Origin: Telmatactis stephensoni
Lineage: Eukaryota > Cnidaria > Anthozoa > Actiniaria > Isophelliidae
Length of the DNA stretch: 64,000 nt
Assembly: GCA_029948255.1 (NCBI GenBank)
Contig: JALIZF010001780.1
Span: 124,001 to 188,000 of the forward strand
Direction: 5' to 3'
Shown here: piece after piece, positions 11,461-23,081 of the stretch
Layout: each line of letters begins with the position of its first letter
Position numbering within the stretch: the stretch's first letter is position 1
Position numbers and translations under genes: made by a program
The notes under the pieces: generated by a model
Seen by the model: only the letters and a program-made list of their open reading frames with translations
Databases searched by the model: none
What the model was told of the DNA's origin: nothing

Positions 11461-12531
11461 GACACTGATAGACTCTGCACATATTGTTTTCTTTTGTACA
11501 TGTTGCAATACAACTATTAGCAGTCTAATCACATGATTTTGAGTGCAATTTAGAATAAATTAGGACGAGTAAAGTTTTCGGTGTGTAACAAACAATTGCA
11601 CGAGCTGTAGGTGAGTGCAATTTGTAAACACTGAAAACTTTACTCAAAATTTCAAAATATGCACACTTTCAACCAATTTATGTATACATGTATATGATTA
11701 AAACAAAGAAATTCACATTCCACGCACAAATTTCGAAAATAGCGGTAAAGCAAAAAGGTCCAATAAATTTGAACGAGTGGGATTTCAAAGAGTTCGAAAT
11801 TGCACGAGCCTTTAGGAGAGTGCAATTTGAGCTTTTTGAAATCCCACGAGTTTAAGGTAGTTCGGGATTCATGAATTTTTACGATAAACATGCCTTCAAA
11901 ATTCCTACAAAGAAAGAGGCGCATAGTAAAATAAAAATGGGGGGTCACCGAGGTCACTCTTGAGATATGAGGGGGAGATGTGGGGTGTTTGGGGATCTTT
12001 TTACGAAAAATGGCCGCGATATCCGGTCAAATTATAAGCATTTTGGAACAACCAAATGTATTTAAAAGCAAACAAAATGATAGCCTGGAATGCAGAAAAA
12101 CACTTGGGACTAAGGTGTTGCCGAACAATTTGCAAAGAAGCGAAAGATCAACAATAATATGCGAAAAATGGCCTTCCAGAATACACGTTGAGTCTTCTAC
12201 GATCTCTTTACTTCCTCACAGTTAAAGCAAGCGGGGAGGACTTTTACTTCAAGGTCATCTGTTACTTATGGATTGTTAATTTAAGGATACGGCTCGTGCT
12301 TCCACTACGCTCTCTCGGTTCTCCCAACATCACGCGTGTTTTGATCAGGCTATCAAACACGGGAAACCGTTTTTTATTTCTTTTATAAAATAACTAACAC
12401 GCAAATAGACGAAAGAAGGAAAAAGAAAACACCGGCGAAAAAAGAAATTGACGTGAGCGTGTTTGATACTCTCATCAAACACGGGTTTCCAGCCAATCAG
12501 AGTGCGCGTTATATAAGAGTTAACGAACTCC
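11461..12531. other. Intergenic DNA with short inverted repeats
   Basis: No gene seen. Short hairpin-forming repeats built on GTGCAATTT/AAATTGCAC flank 11540-11640 and 11780-11870. Two near copies of TCAAACACGGG lie at about 12354 and 12475. Several frames of 60-100 codons show no domain. Confidence 0.4.
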
Positions 12532-12540
12532 GTGCTTCTG

Positions 12541-13939
12541 AGCATGTATACAATTTGTCTGCGCATGTCTGTGTTTTGGGCTTGCAATTCATTTGCATAT
12601 CGAATGCAAGAAATTTTATGTTGACACGGAATATTTGGCTGGCTATCTCGTTCTTCAAAATTATGTTCAACTGCCGAAATACTGAGACAACTAAAACATG
12701 AGCAGTCTACCTACCGCTAGTGCGCTGTGGATAATTATCCAAACTGAAGGCACTCCAGATGGGAAAATATCGCGCGTCAAAGTCAGTAGAAAGTTGTGAG
12801 AAGAACCAAAACTCCGCACTTTCGAGTAATATTGTGGGCACTAAATTTATATGTAAGGTACGTTAAGCAGTGGAAGCCATTAACAACAAGTTACTGTGTA
12901 CATTAGACCCGATAAGGGTATTTTAGACTCCATCGATCGTTGAATAATTAGCCATGTTTACTGGAATGTCGTACTTTTTCGCTCAAAATTCTTGCAATTC
13001 ACTTTCAAAATTTTACATCTTAGACTGCGCCCCCCAGCAAATTTATTTAGTAATTCGCTTTTTTCACGTTTCTTCCTTGCAAAACTGAGCTTTTTTAGTC
13101 CAAACTCGTGGTCCCTACATGTGATCTAAAGCATTTTTGTGAACGTGTTTCAAAGCACGTTGTTTGCATGCAAATTTCAGCGATGAATTTATTGCTCCTT
13201 TATAAAGTATAAAACGCTGCTTCATACGGCACAAACTGTATGCCTCACAATGTATAAAAATAGGTCATTAACTTCTAGATAAATGTTGCAGATTATAAAA
13301 TATAGGCTACCGAATTTATGTCAATTTTAACGAGGCTTGAACCCGGCTGTAAACATTGCTTGAAATCACATGGAGGGACCAGGAGTTTCCACCAAGAAAG
13401 CTCTGTTTTACAAGAACGAAGCATGGAAAAAGCGTATTATTAAATAATTCTGCTGGGGGGCGCTGTCACAGATGTAAAAAAATTGCAAGAATTTTGCGCG
13501 AAAAAGTACGAGATTCCAGTTAACATGGCCAATTATTCAACAACCAATGAAGTGCAGAGCACTCTTATTGGATCCAATTCACACAGTACCATGTTGGTAA
13601 TGACATCCATTACTAAATTTACCTTATACCTGAATTCAACGCCAACATTATAACTCGAAAGTGCGGAATTCTGGTCCTTCTCACAACTTTCTACTGACTT
13701 TGACGCGTGATATTTTCCCATCTGGAGTGCCTTCAGTTTGGATAATTATCCACAGCGCACTAGTAGTAGATAGACTGCTCATGTTTTAGTTGTCTCAGTA
13801 TTTCGGTAGTTGAACATAATTTTGAAGAACGAGATAGCCAGCCAAATATTCCGTGTCAACATAAAATTTCTTGCATTCGATATGCAAATGAATTTCAAGC
13901 CCAAAACACAGACATGCGCAGACAAATTGTATACATGCT
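12541..13939. mobile_element. 1.4-kb foldback transposon with perfect 9-bp TSD
   Basis: It begins AGCATGTATACAATTTG and ends with the exact complement CAAATTGTATACATGCT. The inverted arms run about 600 bp each (to about 13145 and from about 13335) with scattered mismatches, leaving a centre of about 190 bp. GTGCTTCTG lies immediately outside both ends (12532-12540 and 13940-13948), a perfect 9-bp TSD. Long terminal inverted repeats plus a 9-bp TSD are the pattern of Mutator-like elements; that assignment is inferred because no transposase is present. The next 300 bases hold only a short ATT run. Confidence 0.8.
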
Positions 13940-14618
13940 GTGCTTCTGAGGATTTAAGTATTTTCAAGTCTGCTCTTAAATCATGCAAGTTGACATAAAT
14001 AAGTAATAATTATTTACATAGTTCATATCATTTGTATGTAGCTAGTATTATTCCTCTTACATTCTTAGATACACGACCACATCAGCTAAGCTGTAATTCC
14101 ATCGTGTCTAAATAAACGTTATCAGTTATTATTATTATTATTTCTTTTATTTCACAGTGTAATACTGGCTGCTTACATCATTTTGCCGGGAATATACCCT
14201 ATTCCTAAGGCCTTATCTATTTACAATGGTTTTCTTTTTGTGGTTACTAGTAGTTTACGACCCCCATATGGCATCAATATCCGGTAATATATCCCTAATA
14301 ATTATCGCTGAAATGCGTGACGACGCAGAGCGTGACTAGGATTTGTGACGCTTGACACGTGTACGGGATTAAAAGTGCAGGTGACCGTAAACAAGGCATT
14401 GTTGAGAATGACCAGGAACAGAAAATACTTGAAATTCTAGTACAAAGTTTAACGTTTTATTTGAGTACACAAATTATTGACATTCGTAGGCAAAATGAAA
14501 TCACATAATTGTACTTAACGGTTGGTGTTCAGATACGCCACATTCACTATTAGACTTGAAGCGATACACATCTCACAAGTAGGCATTGTTGAGAACGAAC
14601 TGGAACAGAAAAATAAGA

Positions 14619-14975
14619 ATGTTTCAAAATTCTGGCACAAAGATGAAAACTTTATATAAGAGTAAATATACAGATTATATTTTTTACATTGCCGGTGATG
14701 AGACGGAATGTTGTTGCATGTTGTTGTATATATGGTTGAATGTACAGCAAAGTCGAGAAACGGGAAAACGATGGTATTTCAAAGTCAGGGAATTGTTAGG
14801 CACTCGGTACAAATGTAACGTGTGCCTCCACTATTCTCGGAAGGTGACCAAAATCTACGGATACCCGTGGGACGCCGAAGAAGAACACGGAAAATGTTGC
14901 TGTGGTCGAAGCAAACTCTTCAAGGAAGCAATGAAAAAAATGTATAACGACGAGTGGGATAGTAATAAGAACTGA
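14619..14975 (+). CDS. Cysteine-rich hypothetical protein, left palindrome arm
   Basis: An open frame of 118 residues from ATG 14619; an in-frame TTG lies 33 bases upstream. It lies about 370 bp inside the left end of the palindrome. The C-terminal half has clustered cysteines (C-x2-C, then CCCG) with nearby histidines, which could be a small zinc-binding fold. I do not recognise a family. An identical mirrored copy lies at 28060-28416. Whether it is expressed is unknown. Its intact frame contrasts with the broken integrase nearby. Confidence 0.4.
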   Translation: MFQNSGTKMKTLYKSKYTDYIFYIAGDETECCCMLLYIWLNVQQSRETGKRWYFKVRELLGTRYKCNVCLHYSRKVTKIYGYPWDAEEEHGKCCCGRSKLFKEAMKKMYNDEWDSNKN

Positions 14976-15382
14976 ACATACCTGTTTGATAGCCGAACCT
15001 TAGTCCTGTGGCTGCGACGAGTGCCCCGATACTACGAGAATACTAATGAAAATATACGAAAAACTGACAGAATAATTCATTTTGTTCCACAAAATGGAAC
15101 AGATGAACATGAGCACTCCATCGTACGATACTTACTGGACACCATTGTTGAAAGAGTTTGAATGAATGCCAACCGTCAAAACGGAACACGTGTGGAATTT
15201 CAACGGCATGAAATTCCTGACATTTGAAATTTAACAAATCTGGGTTTATTATGAGGAGGAGCAACAACGCTGCAAAACTTGTCATTCTGTTTAAACGAGG
15301 AACCTTGGCCGGCAATATATATACATCGATGAGGCGTTCTGTGCCTTTGTCAAAAAAGACGAACCACAAACAGTTTACATTT

Positions 15383-15530
15383 AACACTTATTGACTGGGA
15401 CCGAGGGAAACAGTATGTTTTGTGGTCCCGAGACCGCCAATGTTTCCCGAAGCGGAGCTGAGGGAAACATCAGCGGTTGAGGGACCACAAACATACTGCT
15501 TTCCCGACTCGGTCCCAGTCAATAAGTGTT
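15383..15530. repeat. Hairpin repeat in left arm
   Basis: A 148-bp self-complementary sequence from AACACTTATTGACTGGGACC to its inverse complement. It could be a small palindromic MITE. Its core differs from the mirror copy at 27507-27652 in an unusual way (see findings). Confidence 0.7.
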
Positions 15531-16244
15531 TTGTTATATACCAACTGTCAAAGAACAATCAAAACGCATAGTTATGATCACACATTTTTATTCCAAATCT
15601 GACTTATTAACCTGTGCGTATCTGATATTTCTCTTTTCTTGTTTTCTGAGGGTCAAAATTGAGGGCCCTCGATGATGTTGAATTTCGTTTCTTTCGCAAG
15701 ATGTCGTGATAATCCATACCTAATTGAGATAAGAGTGTTCTTTGTGTAAAAAGACCCATCTTGCTTTCTTGCATTTACATAGTACATAGAACTGTTGTAA
15801 CAATTGGTTTAGTTCGAGTTTTGTGAGACCTTCAAAGTCGGCAGAAATTCCTTTTTCTAAGCAAAAGTCTCTTAGAATCTTCACAGCTTAATTGTTTTGT
15901 TGCATTCTTTGTGGATTTAGACTCTTTGTCATTCAGTAACTTTTCGATATCTTCGTCCGTTCTGCTTGCAAATCTTGCACTTTCCTCCATTTTTGTGTTG
16001 TCTGTTTTGTCGTTGTTGTTAAAATGAAGTTTGTAGCGGACGCGCGAGCGCGCTGGTTTTCCCGCTTTTTTCAACCAAGGACCTCAATCAACTTCCGGTT
16101 TTGTTATTACCGGTCAATAAAACTCACTGTTGCCCGCTGAGAGTAGTCGCTAAGGAAACAGCAAAATTTGTTGACGTTCACGTGATGCGCTCTCGTCCAA
16201 TCAGAGCACGAAAAAAATTGACTTTGACAGTTGGTATATAACAA
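15531..16244. mobile_element. Nested 714-bp TIR element, left arm
   Basis: Bounded by TTGTTATATACCAACTG at the left (15531) and CAGTTGGTATATAACAA at the right (16244), inverted repeats of 23 bp. It contains a minus-strand gene fragment resembling the N-terminal part of Crypton-type (DUF3504) proteins. The same insertion is present at the mirror position 26793-27506. Confidence 0.65.
15640..16074 (-). pseudogene. Crypton/DUF3504-like N-terminal fragment, left arm
   Basis: Read on the minus strand from ATG 16074, the first frame (80 residues) has an acidic start followed by a motif T-x-E-D-I-E-K-L-L-N-D-K-E-S-K-S-T-K-N. The reading then continues in shifted frames with a pattern resembling Crypton-like proteins (DFEGL, LNQLLQQFY, then RYGLSRHL). 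At least two frameshifts or stops interrupt it. In this family the N-terminal domain precedes a tyrosine-recombinase-like catalytic part, which is missing here. The family assignment rests on remembered motif pattern and is moderate. Confidence 0.45.
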
Positions 16245-18611
16245 TGAAGATTTCAACACCATCCGGAGTTTTCACTGAATTGAGGTGCAGACTCGTGGAC
16301 ATGTTTGAAACCATTCGTTTCCTCAAGGAACTTGTTGAAGAAGAGAGTTTTCCTAGCTCAAAGACATAAAAAAAACACGTTAAAATAAAGCATCGATGCC
16401 CGTAATGAGGAACCAGCTGAGAAGAAAGAATATAAGGACAAAGTGTCGCTTAACCGCAAAGGGAAAAGCTTCAAGAATTAAAACGTCGGGGAATGTAAAA
16501 TGTAGAAAACAAGCCCAGAAACATAAAACAAAACAAAAAAATAAATAAATAAAAACAAAAAAAGTTGCAAGAAGACGAAAAATGCAGAAAACAAGAAAGT
16601 ATATTTGAACTGATGAAAAACACTTTTTTGACAAATGTTGTATACAACGGTAATCAATCAACTCTGTAATTCTTAGTTTTATGTTTGTTTGTCATTAAAC
16701 TGGAACTAAATATAAAAACCATCGCGTGTCTCTTTGATATTTAAACCCTTGCGGTTTGGTAATTAATGATCTCTTCGCTCGATCTCTCTGACGACAAATC
16801 TTGTAAATAGTGCTGTTGCAATTCTAAGTCATGCATGAGTGGGTTGCTTTCTCTTTTTCTATACAGTTTGTAGAATTAAACAAAAAAACACACACCACTG
16901 AAAAACAATAAAGAAGCCAACAACGTACAGAAGGGAGGTCTGCAGGATCCAATGAATGTCGTATTTATTCCAATACGGTTTATTACGTCCAGTGATTGTA
17001 CAGTGGTACGTTTTGTGACTGTTGAGGATTTATTTTAAGATAGATATGGTGTAGGATATAGTGTTTGTTAGATAGGAGGGATACTCAGATATGTTTCCTC
17101 CTCAAATGTTACACTAGGGATATATATCGATTTATATCTATCGTAGTTGACCTTGAATTTCCATGATCCAAATAAGTGTGTCTATAATTTTAGAATGAAG
17201 AAACCTATATTTCAGTTATCCTGTCATAATTTTTAAATATTCACTTTAATAAGAGTGCAGTTTTTCAGTGACATATACATATAAATATTCGATTCTTTTT
17301 CTCCTTTATTTATCTATTATAATTTATTTTCTCCTCTTCTTCGTTTCTTATAGTCTATTGTAATCATTGTATTTAAATTGGGTAGCCTGCTTGTAAGGGA
17401 AGGATTTCCTGTTCAGGTCTTCCCCATAACCATTAAGTTGTGGAAACTATTAAAGTAAAGTAAAGTAGAGCCACGGACGATTGAAATGTTAGTACCTGGT
17501 TCTTTTGTCACTTCGTACAACAATGCTGTGTATGTTTGCTAAACAGGAACAGTTTAAAGGATTAGAACATAAGTCGTCTTGCCTTACAGTTGGAATTTGA
17601 AGGTGTAGAAGTAGAAGATCGACACAAACCATCCGCCGGATTGGCTTTGAAAGAAACAAACGACTTGTACTGGGCAGTGCAGTTAGTAGTTAGTGGAATG
17701 TCATTTAGGACTAGATGACCAGTATAGTCAGTGAGCTTTGGCACGTGCAACTTCGAATAGTACAGTATGGTTGCTTGGTGTTTGATTTCACACAAAGTGA
17801 ATTCAAAATGGCAACTCAAAAAGCAAAACAAGAATCAGCATTATGGCGACAAGAATGAATATTTTCTACATTACCAGAAAATTGTCAATAATGTTTTTAG
17901 TACCACGATCACTGACATGCTTTCTAAGTATTTCTGTAGTGCTAAGCAAAGACTTCTGAGACAGTCGTTCACTTTAGGTATTCACCATGTCAAGAACTCA
18001 GCGAACAAGCAAACAATGAACGCAGAACAAATTTTATGATCTTCCAAAACTAAGCTTGACTATAAACATGGAGAATATCAACAACAACAACAACAACTCA
18101 TCAACTTCTTTATTTCACTCATGTTGATACATATTTACACATTAATGTGGATCTTGATCTTGCTTAAAGTCAGGACGTAAGACACATACCAAGAAGACAT
18201 TTATGAAAAAGAGAAGCCAAATAAAATGTATCGAAATGTAGCTATCATTAATTTACAGACTACGTGTAAGAGTGGCATGGACTAGAATGAGTATCATAAC
18301 TTGAAAAGTTCATTATTTTGACTGCTGGGAATATCTACAATCTTAAAGAAATGTGTCAAGAAATACAAGACAAAGTGATTCCATTTGTAAAAGAGAACTT
18401 GTTGCCCTCAAACAAAAGACAATGCGAGGACGCCATTAATGAGCAGAAAGACAAAACGTTTAGGTCGAAAAGACGACTGAGATGAAGTCAAAATTCATGA
18501 GCAGAAAATCCGGACCACCTCGTGTCAAGTACCCTCGGCATCACGTCAAATCATTTGCGATGAGGTGGAGTTAACAGAGAGAGAAAAATCTTTTGAAGAC
18601 AAGCCGAATTC
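16245..18611. other. Left arm, mostly non-coding with a LINE 3' end
   Basis: A 41-codon frame starts at 16243, and 17767-18039 is open for 90 codons; neither has a recognisable domain. At about 17285-17470 a pattern resembling LINE 3' ends occurs (GTAGCCTGCTTGTAAGG, then TTTCCTGTTCAGGTCTTCC, then AAAGT repeats). The mirror of this stretch is 24426-26792. Confidence 0.4.
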
Positions 18612-18803
18612 ATGCCAACGAAACGAAGCATGGAGAACGTAACACTGGGGGAACTCAGAACAAACCATTGCTATGGTTGTACCTACAATCGACCAAGCCA
18701 AAAAGACCACGATTTGTGTTTCGAGGTGAAAGAAAGTGATGCTGACTATTACATCGACCTAGCCAATTCATCATCAATCAATCATTTCTTTATTAATTTA
18801 TGA
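18612..18803 (+). CDS. Small Cys-motif protein upstream of integrase, left arm
   Basis: A 63-residue frame with the motif CYGCTYNRPSQKDHDLC: two cysteines, a conserved-looking PSQ, a histidine and a third cysteine. Small proteins with similar C-x2-C...PSQ..H..C motifs occur in Polinton-type elements as far as I recall, so this may be a Polinton accessory gene or its remnant. The end of the frame runs into AT-rich sequence and may be truncated. Mirror copy at 24234-24425. Confidence 0.35.
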   Translation: MPTKRSMENVTLGELRTNHCYGCTYNRPSQKDHDLCFEVKESDADYYIDLANSSSINHFFINL

Positions 18804-19539
18804 CCATCAGAATATATATAATATATATGTATACATATTTTTTAACAAAGATTTTTACAGAACTTTTTTTCCAAATAAATAATAATAACAGGAAAAATAT
18901 ATTACAAAAACTAGAAGTATTTTAAAAACGAATAATAGTAATGATAATAATAATAAATATAATTATTATAAATAATTATAATTTATTTATAATTATAATT
19001 ACAATTATAGTAGTATTTTTATTAGTCATACGAGTATAGTCGTTGAGTATGAATAACGTACGAGCAAGATTAATATTGAATCCAAACTGTAACAAACACC
19101 GAATACTGTTGTCTGACGAAGAAGTAAGAAATAACTTGACAAAATTAACCTTATGCTTGGTCAAAACAAAGTTTGAAGAAGGAGAACGTTCGCCAGGATT
19201 TGGATATTAGTTACTGCCAAAATAGAGAATGTGATAAACGTTTGCAGCATAACCCAAAAGCAGAATGTTGTTCAGTATTGTAAAGGCAATTTCTTTGAAT
19301 GCGCTTGTTATTTTGGCATGAAAGACATATAAAAAAGTTCTGCTGTCCCCGTATTAGTTTCAGTTGTCTCTGACTGAGTTAACGTTGCCTACCACTAACG
19401 TAAAGATGAATTGATTTGTGTTATCCTCAGTAACTCGGATGCACTCAGACTTAGCGTTTCTAATTTGTTTTGAAAAAATCTAAGTGTGTGTTTGCTTGCT
19501 GTGGAGGAACAATTGTGATTGAAAACTCAAATCAAACAG

Positions 19540-19955
19540 ATGGAAGGGTACCTCAAAAACCTGTATTACGATCCCAGTCGTGCTGGAAGTTTTGGAGGAA
19601 TCGATGCTGCTGTACCGTGCTGTAAAAGAAGACGGAAAATTCAAGATTTCCCGCAACAAATAAAATCAGAAAGTGCAGTGGTAGGCAACTCAAGACACAT
19701 ACACACTACATCAAACGTGTAAGAAAAAACTTTAAACGCAATAGGGTTTTGGCCGATGGTATCAATACAAACTGGCATCTTGATTTGGTTCCTCTGGCCT
19801 CCAAGTCTGCCATCTCGCTGAAAAAAGGCTTGAAAACCAATTTTCAATCTGGTTGCACTCCCGAGTGATTATTTACACAGATAAAGGCACCGATTTTACC
19901 AACAGACTTGTACAAAAACTCCTGAAAGAAACTGAAAAAAAAAAATGTCAAGTTT
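19540..19955 (+). pseudogene. Polinton-type integrase remnant, left arm
   Basis: Reading across frames gives the expected order of a Polinton (retroviral-like) integrase. First comes an N-terminal YYDP...SFGGIDA segment (19540-19605), then QDTYTLHQ before a basic stretch. Next come FKRNRVLADGIN and NWHLDLV around the first catalytic aspartate, then YTDKGTDFTN (about 19874-19903) around the second. At least three frameshifts or stops separate these blocks, and the region after KGTDFTN...LLKE is replaced by an unrelated repeat at about 19956, so the last catalytic glutamate region is lost. The gene is inactive. It identifies the palindrome as Polinton-derived. Mirror copy at 23082-23497. Confidence 0.7.
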
Positions 19956-20135
19956 GCGCAGCAACCGAAAAACTATTCCGGAGCGTCAAACAAAATAATT
20001 TCCCGAAAGGCTGGGAAAACTCCGTTGCTCTATTCCACAGCGTCAAGCAAAAGATAGTGGAGTGGGTAGTGGAACGTGCCACGCTGAAGCATCTATTGTT
20101 TTCGATTCAGCCACCTTTGTGTTATGGAACAATCT
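19956..20135. repeat. Dispersed repeat truncating the integrase, left arm
   Basis: It begins near TGCGCAGCAACCGAAAAAC and includes CGTGCCACGCTGAAGCATCT and a CGATTCAGCCACC segment. A clear diverged relative is at about 55680-55870 outside this element, and GTTGCGCAGCAACCG recurs at 56567. Mirror copy at 22902-23081. Confidence 0.6.
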
Positions 20136-20399
20136 TCTTCAAAAATTAGGTCACGTGAAACAGTCATTTTAAGCGCGAGCTTATACAATTTCTAGTTTTA
20201 AGCGCGAGCCTAAAAAGTTCTTCATTATTTAATCTATATATAACAAATAATTGATAACAGAGACGATATAACAAATAATCAATAATATAACAAATAATAA
20301 TAAAAAACATGAAACGTAAATAAAGTTATTACGCTATGTATGAGTATTTATTGAATCAAATGATGAATTGATCTATGAAATAGTAATTTTAGTTATATT

Positions 20400-20712
20400 T
20401 TTATCCGATGGACTATCATTTAGTGAATTGTAAAGCGTTGTTGAACCTTTGGATATTGACGCTATATAAATATTATTTATGATGATGATGATGATGATGA
20501 TTATTATTATTATTAAGTAGTAGGAAACACCGTTTCTGAGACCGGGGTATGGGGTACTCCCCCCCTACCTAGCCCGGCAGGGCGGTACCTTCCTCTCTGG
20601 GGTCTGGGGTACGGCCCTTTCCCCTGCTAGCCCGGTAGGGCTACCCCTCGCCCAGGGATATGCCGATGAAGTGCCGCCCCTTCCTTCTAGCCCGATAGGT
20701 CTACCCCGGGGT
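20400..20712. repeat. LINE-type tail followed by GC-rich motif array, left arm
   Basis: 20400-20519 resembles a LINE/SINE 3' end (GACGCTATATAAATA, then GATGAT and TTA microsatellites). It is followed by a GC-rich patch (20535-20712) with three spaced copies of TAGCCCGGYAGGGCTACC-like sequence about 65-75 bp apart. Mirror at 22325-22637. Confidence 0.5.
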
Positions 20713-21330
20713 ATTATGATGGGGTACAGCAAGCATGAATGGCCGGTACAGAGATTACGGGTTTACGGGGTCGATGACGTCATGAGTTTGATGGTGCAAT
20801 GATCACCAGCCGGTCAAGCATTTTTCTTCTCTTTTAAATCCTCCTAATTCTTTAATAGTATAGAATTAAAGAAGTAGTAAAAGTTTTCAAATTTGTCAAA
20901 TTTTTAGATTTTCTAAACATATATGTACGTGACAGCCAGTATTTTTGAAACGGTCACATGAAAATGTATTGTTTTAAACTCTTGTTTATAGTTTGTACAA
21001 GAATTTTTCCAGAGTCATTTATTTAATCGATTCTAAAGGCATATTACAATCAAAATTATAGATTTAAAATACATAAGTGTCGGTGTCTCATATCATTTAC
21101 ACTATATTTTGAGTCACTAGTTTGTTATTTGCAAAGCTTTATGTTTACAACTTATGCAAATTTCACGAAACGTAACGTTCTTTTAAATTTGTTTCATTTA
21201 AAGGCTCATTCATTGTTTACACAGTTGTCATAAGTCCACGTGCCTTTTCGTTCGCCGATTTTACATCCTTTTAGTGTATCATTCTGTCCCTTTTCAATAC
21301 ATTGGGATGACTTTAACTTTGTCTTTAATC
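20713..21330. other. Inner left arm, non-coding
   Basis: AT-rich sequence with no gene recognised. It pairs with 21708-22324, apart from a 2-bp indel near 21135 and a substitution near 20809. Confidence 0.4.
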
Positions 21331-21707
21331 GAAAACTCTTCTCCCATACTTTACGAGTCACAAACCCAAAGGCGATTGTACTGAAAGGTTAAAACAGAGT
21401 GGCTGAAGAACTAAAAATAATCATGGGTGATGTTAGGATCAACTTCTCATGCAAGTCACCTCATCCTGACTGGTTCAAAGAGCTCACATTTAAAGTGGGA
21501 CCACAAAACGGGGTTACATCAGGTCGTGGACAGTTCGGTGGTGTATCCTTAAAAGAGCAAATACGTCGAAGGAAATTGACGGGACTACAGCAACAACAAG
21601 AAGAAATCAACAAAACTTAATCATGTATACTGTGACCTCTTGAGACAATAGATAGAAATGGAGACTAAACTTTACAAATGGGTGGAAAGAGATCCAGCCT
21701 TTTGACC
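21331..21707. other. Unpaired centre of the palindrome
   Basis: 377 bp that have no inverted partner. Complementarity stops at TTTAATC (21330) on the left and GATTAAA (21708) on the right. It contains one small open frame, listed next. This single-copy centre is the only part of the element not doubled. Confidence 0.7.
21423..21620 (+). CDS. Small hypothetical frame in the palindrome centre
   Basis: 65 residues from ATG 21423 (the frame extends further upstream without ATG). It has a basic, glutamine-rich C-terminus and a GRGQFGGVSLKEQIRRRK stretch. The family is not recognised. It could be the 3' end of a Polinton gene truncated by the inverted duplication. It is the only unique open frame in the element. 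Confidence 0.35.
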   Translation: MGDVRINFSCKSPHPDWFKELTFKVGPQNGVTSGRGQFGGVSLKEQIRRRKLTGLQQQQEEINKT

Positions 21708-22901
21708 AGATTAAAGATAAAGTTAAAGTCATCCCAATGTATTGAAAAGGGACAGAATGATACACTAAAAGGATGTAAAATCGGCGAACGAAAAGGCACG
21801 TGGACTTATGACAACTGTGTAAACAATGAATGAGCCTTTAAATGAAACAAATTTAAAAGAACGTTACGTTTCGTGAAATTTGCATAAGTTGTAAACATAA
21901 AGCTGCAAATAACAAACTAGTGACTCAAAATATAGTGTAAATGATATGAGACACCGACACTTATGTATTTTAAATCTATAATTTTGATTGTAATATGCCT
22001 TTAGAATCGATTAAATAAATGACTCTGGAAAAATTCTTGTACAAACTATAAACAAGAGTTTAAAACAATACATTTTCATGTGACCGTTTCAAAAATACTG
22101 GCTGTCACGTACATATATGTTTAGAAAATCTAAAAATTTGACAAATTTGAAAACTTTTACTACTTCTTTAATTCTATACTATTAAAGAATTAGGAGGATT
22201 TAAAAGAGAAGAAAAATGCTTGACCGGCTGGTGATTATTGCACCATCAAACTCATGACGTCATCGACCCCGTAAACCCGTAATCTCTGTACCGGCCATTC
22301 ATGCTTGCTGTACCCCATCATAATACCCCGGGGTAGACCTATCGGGCTAGAAGGAAGGGGCGGCACTTCATCGGCATATCCCTGGGCGAGGGGTAGCCCT
22401 ACCGGGCTAGCAGGGGAAAGGGCCGTACCCCAGACCCCAGAGAGGAAGGTACCGCCCTGCCGGGCTAGGTAGGGGGGGAGTACCCCATACCCCGGTCTCA
22501 GAAACGGTGTTTCCTACTACTTAATAATAATAATAATCATCATCATCATCATCATCATAAATAATATTTATATAGCGTCAATATCCAAAGGTTCAACAAC
22601 GCTTTACAATTCACTAAATGATAGTCCATCGGATAAAAATATAACTAAAATTACTATTTCATAGATCAATTCATCATTTGATTCAATAAATACTCATACA
22701 TAGCGTAATAACTTTATTTACGTTTCATGTTTTTTATTATTATTTGTTATATTATTGATTATTTGTTATATCGTCTCTGTTATCAATTATTTGTTATATA
22801 TAGATTAAATAATGAAGAACTTTTTAGGCTCGCGCTTAAAACTAGAAATTGTATAAGCTCGCGCTTAAAATGACTGTTTCACGTGACCTAATTTTTGAAG
22901 A

Positions 22902-23081
22902 AGATTGTTCCATAACACAAAGGTGGCTGAATCGAAAACAATAGATGCTTCAGCGTGGCACGTTCCACTACCCACTCCACTATCTTTTGCTTGACGCTGT
23001 GGAATAGAGCAACGGAGTTTTCCCAGCCTTTCGGGAAATTATTTTGTTTGACGCTCCGGAATAGTTTTTCGGTTGCTGCGC
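22902..23081. repeat. Dispersed repeat truncating the integrase, right arm
   Basis: Mirror of 19956-20135, with no difference noticed. Confidence 0.6.

Noticed and set aside
16380..16661. Hydrophobic 93-codon minus frame (and mirror at 26376-26657)
   Set aside because: Phe/Leu-rich translation of A-rich DNA with no start context or domain.
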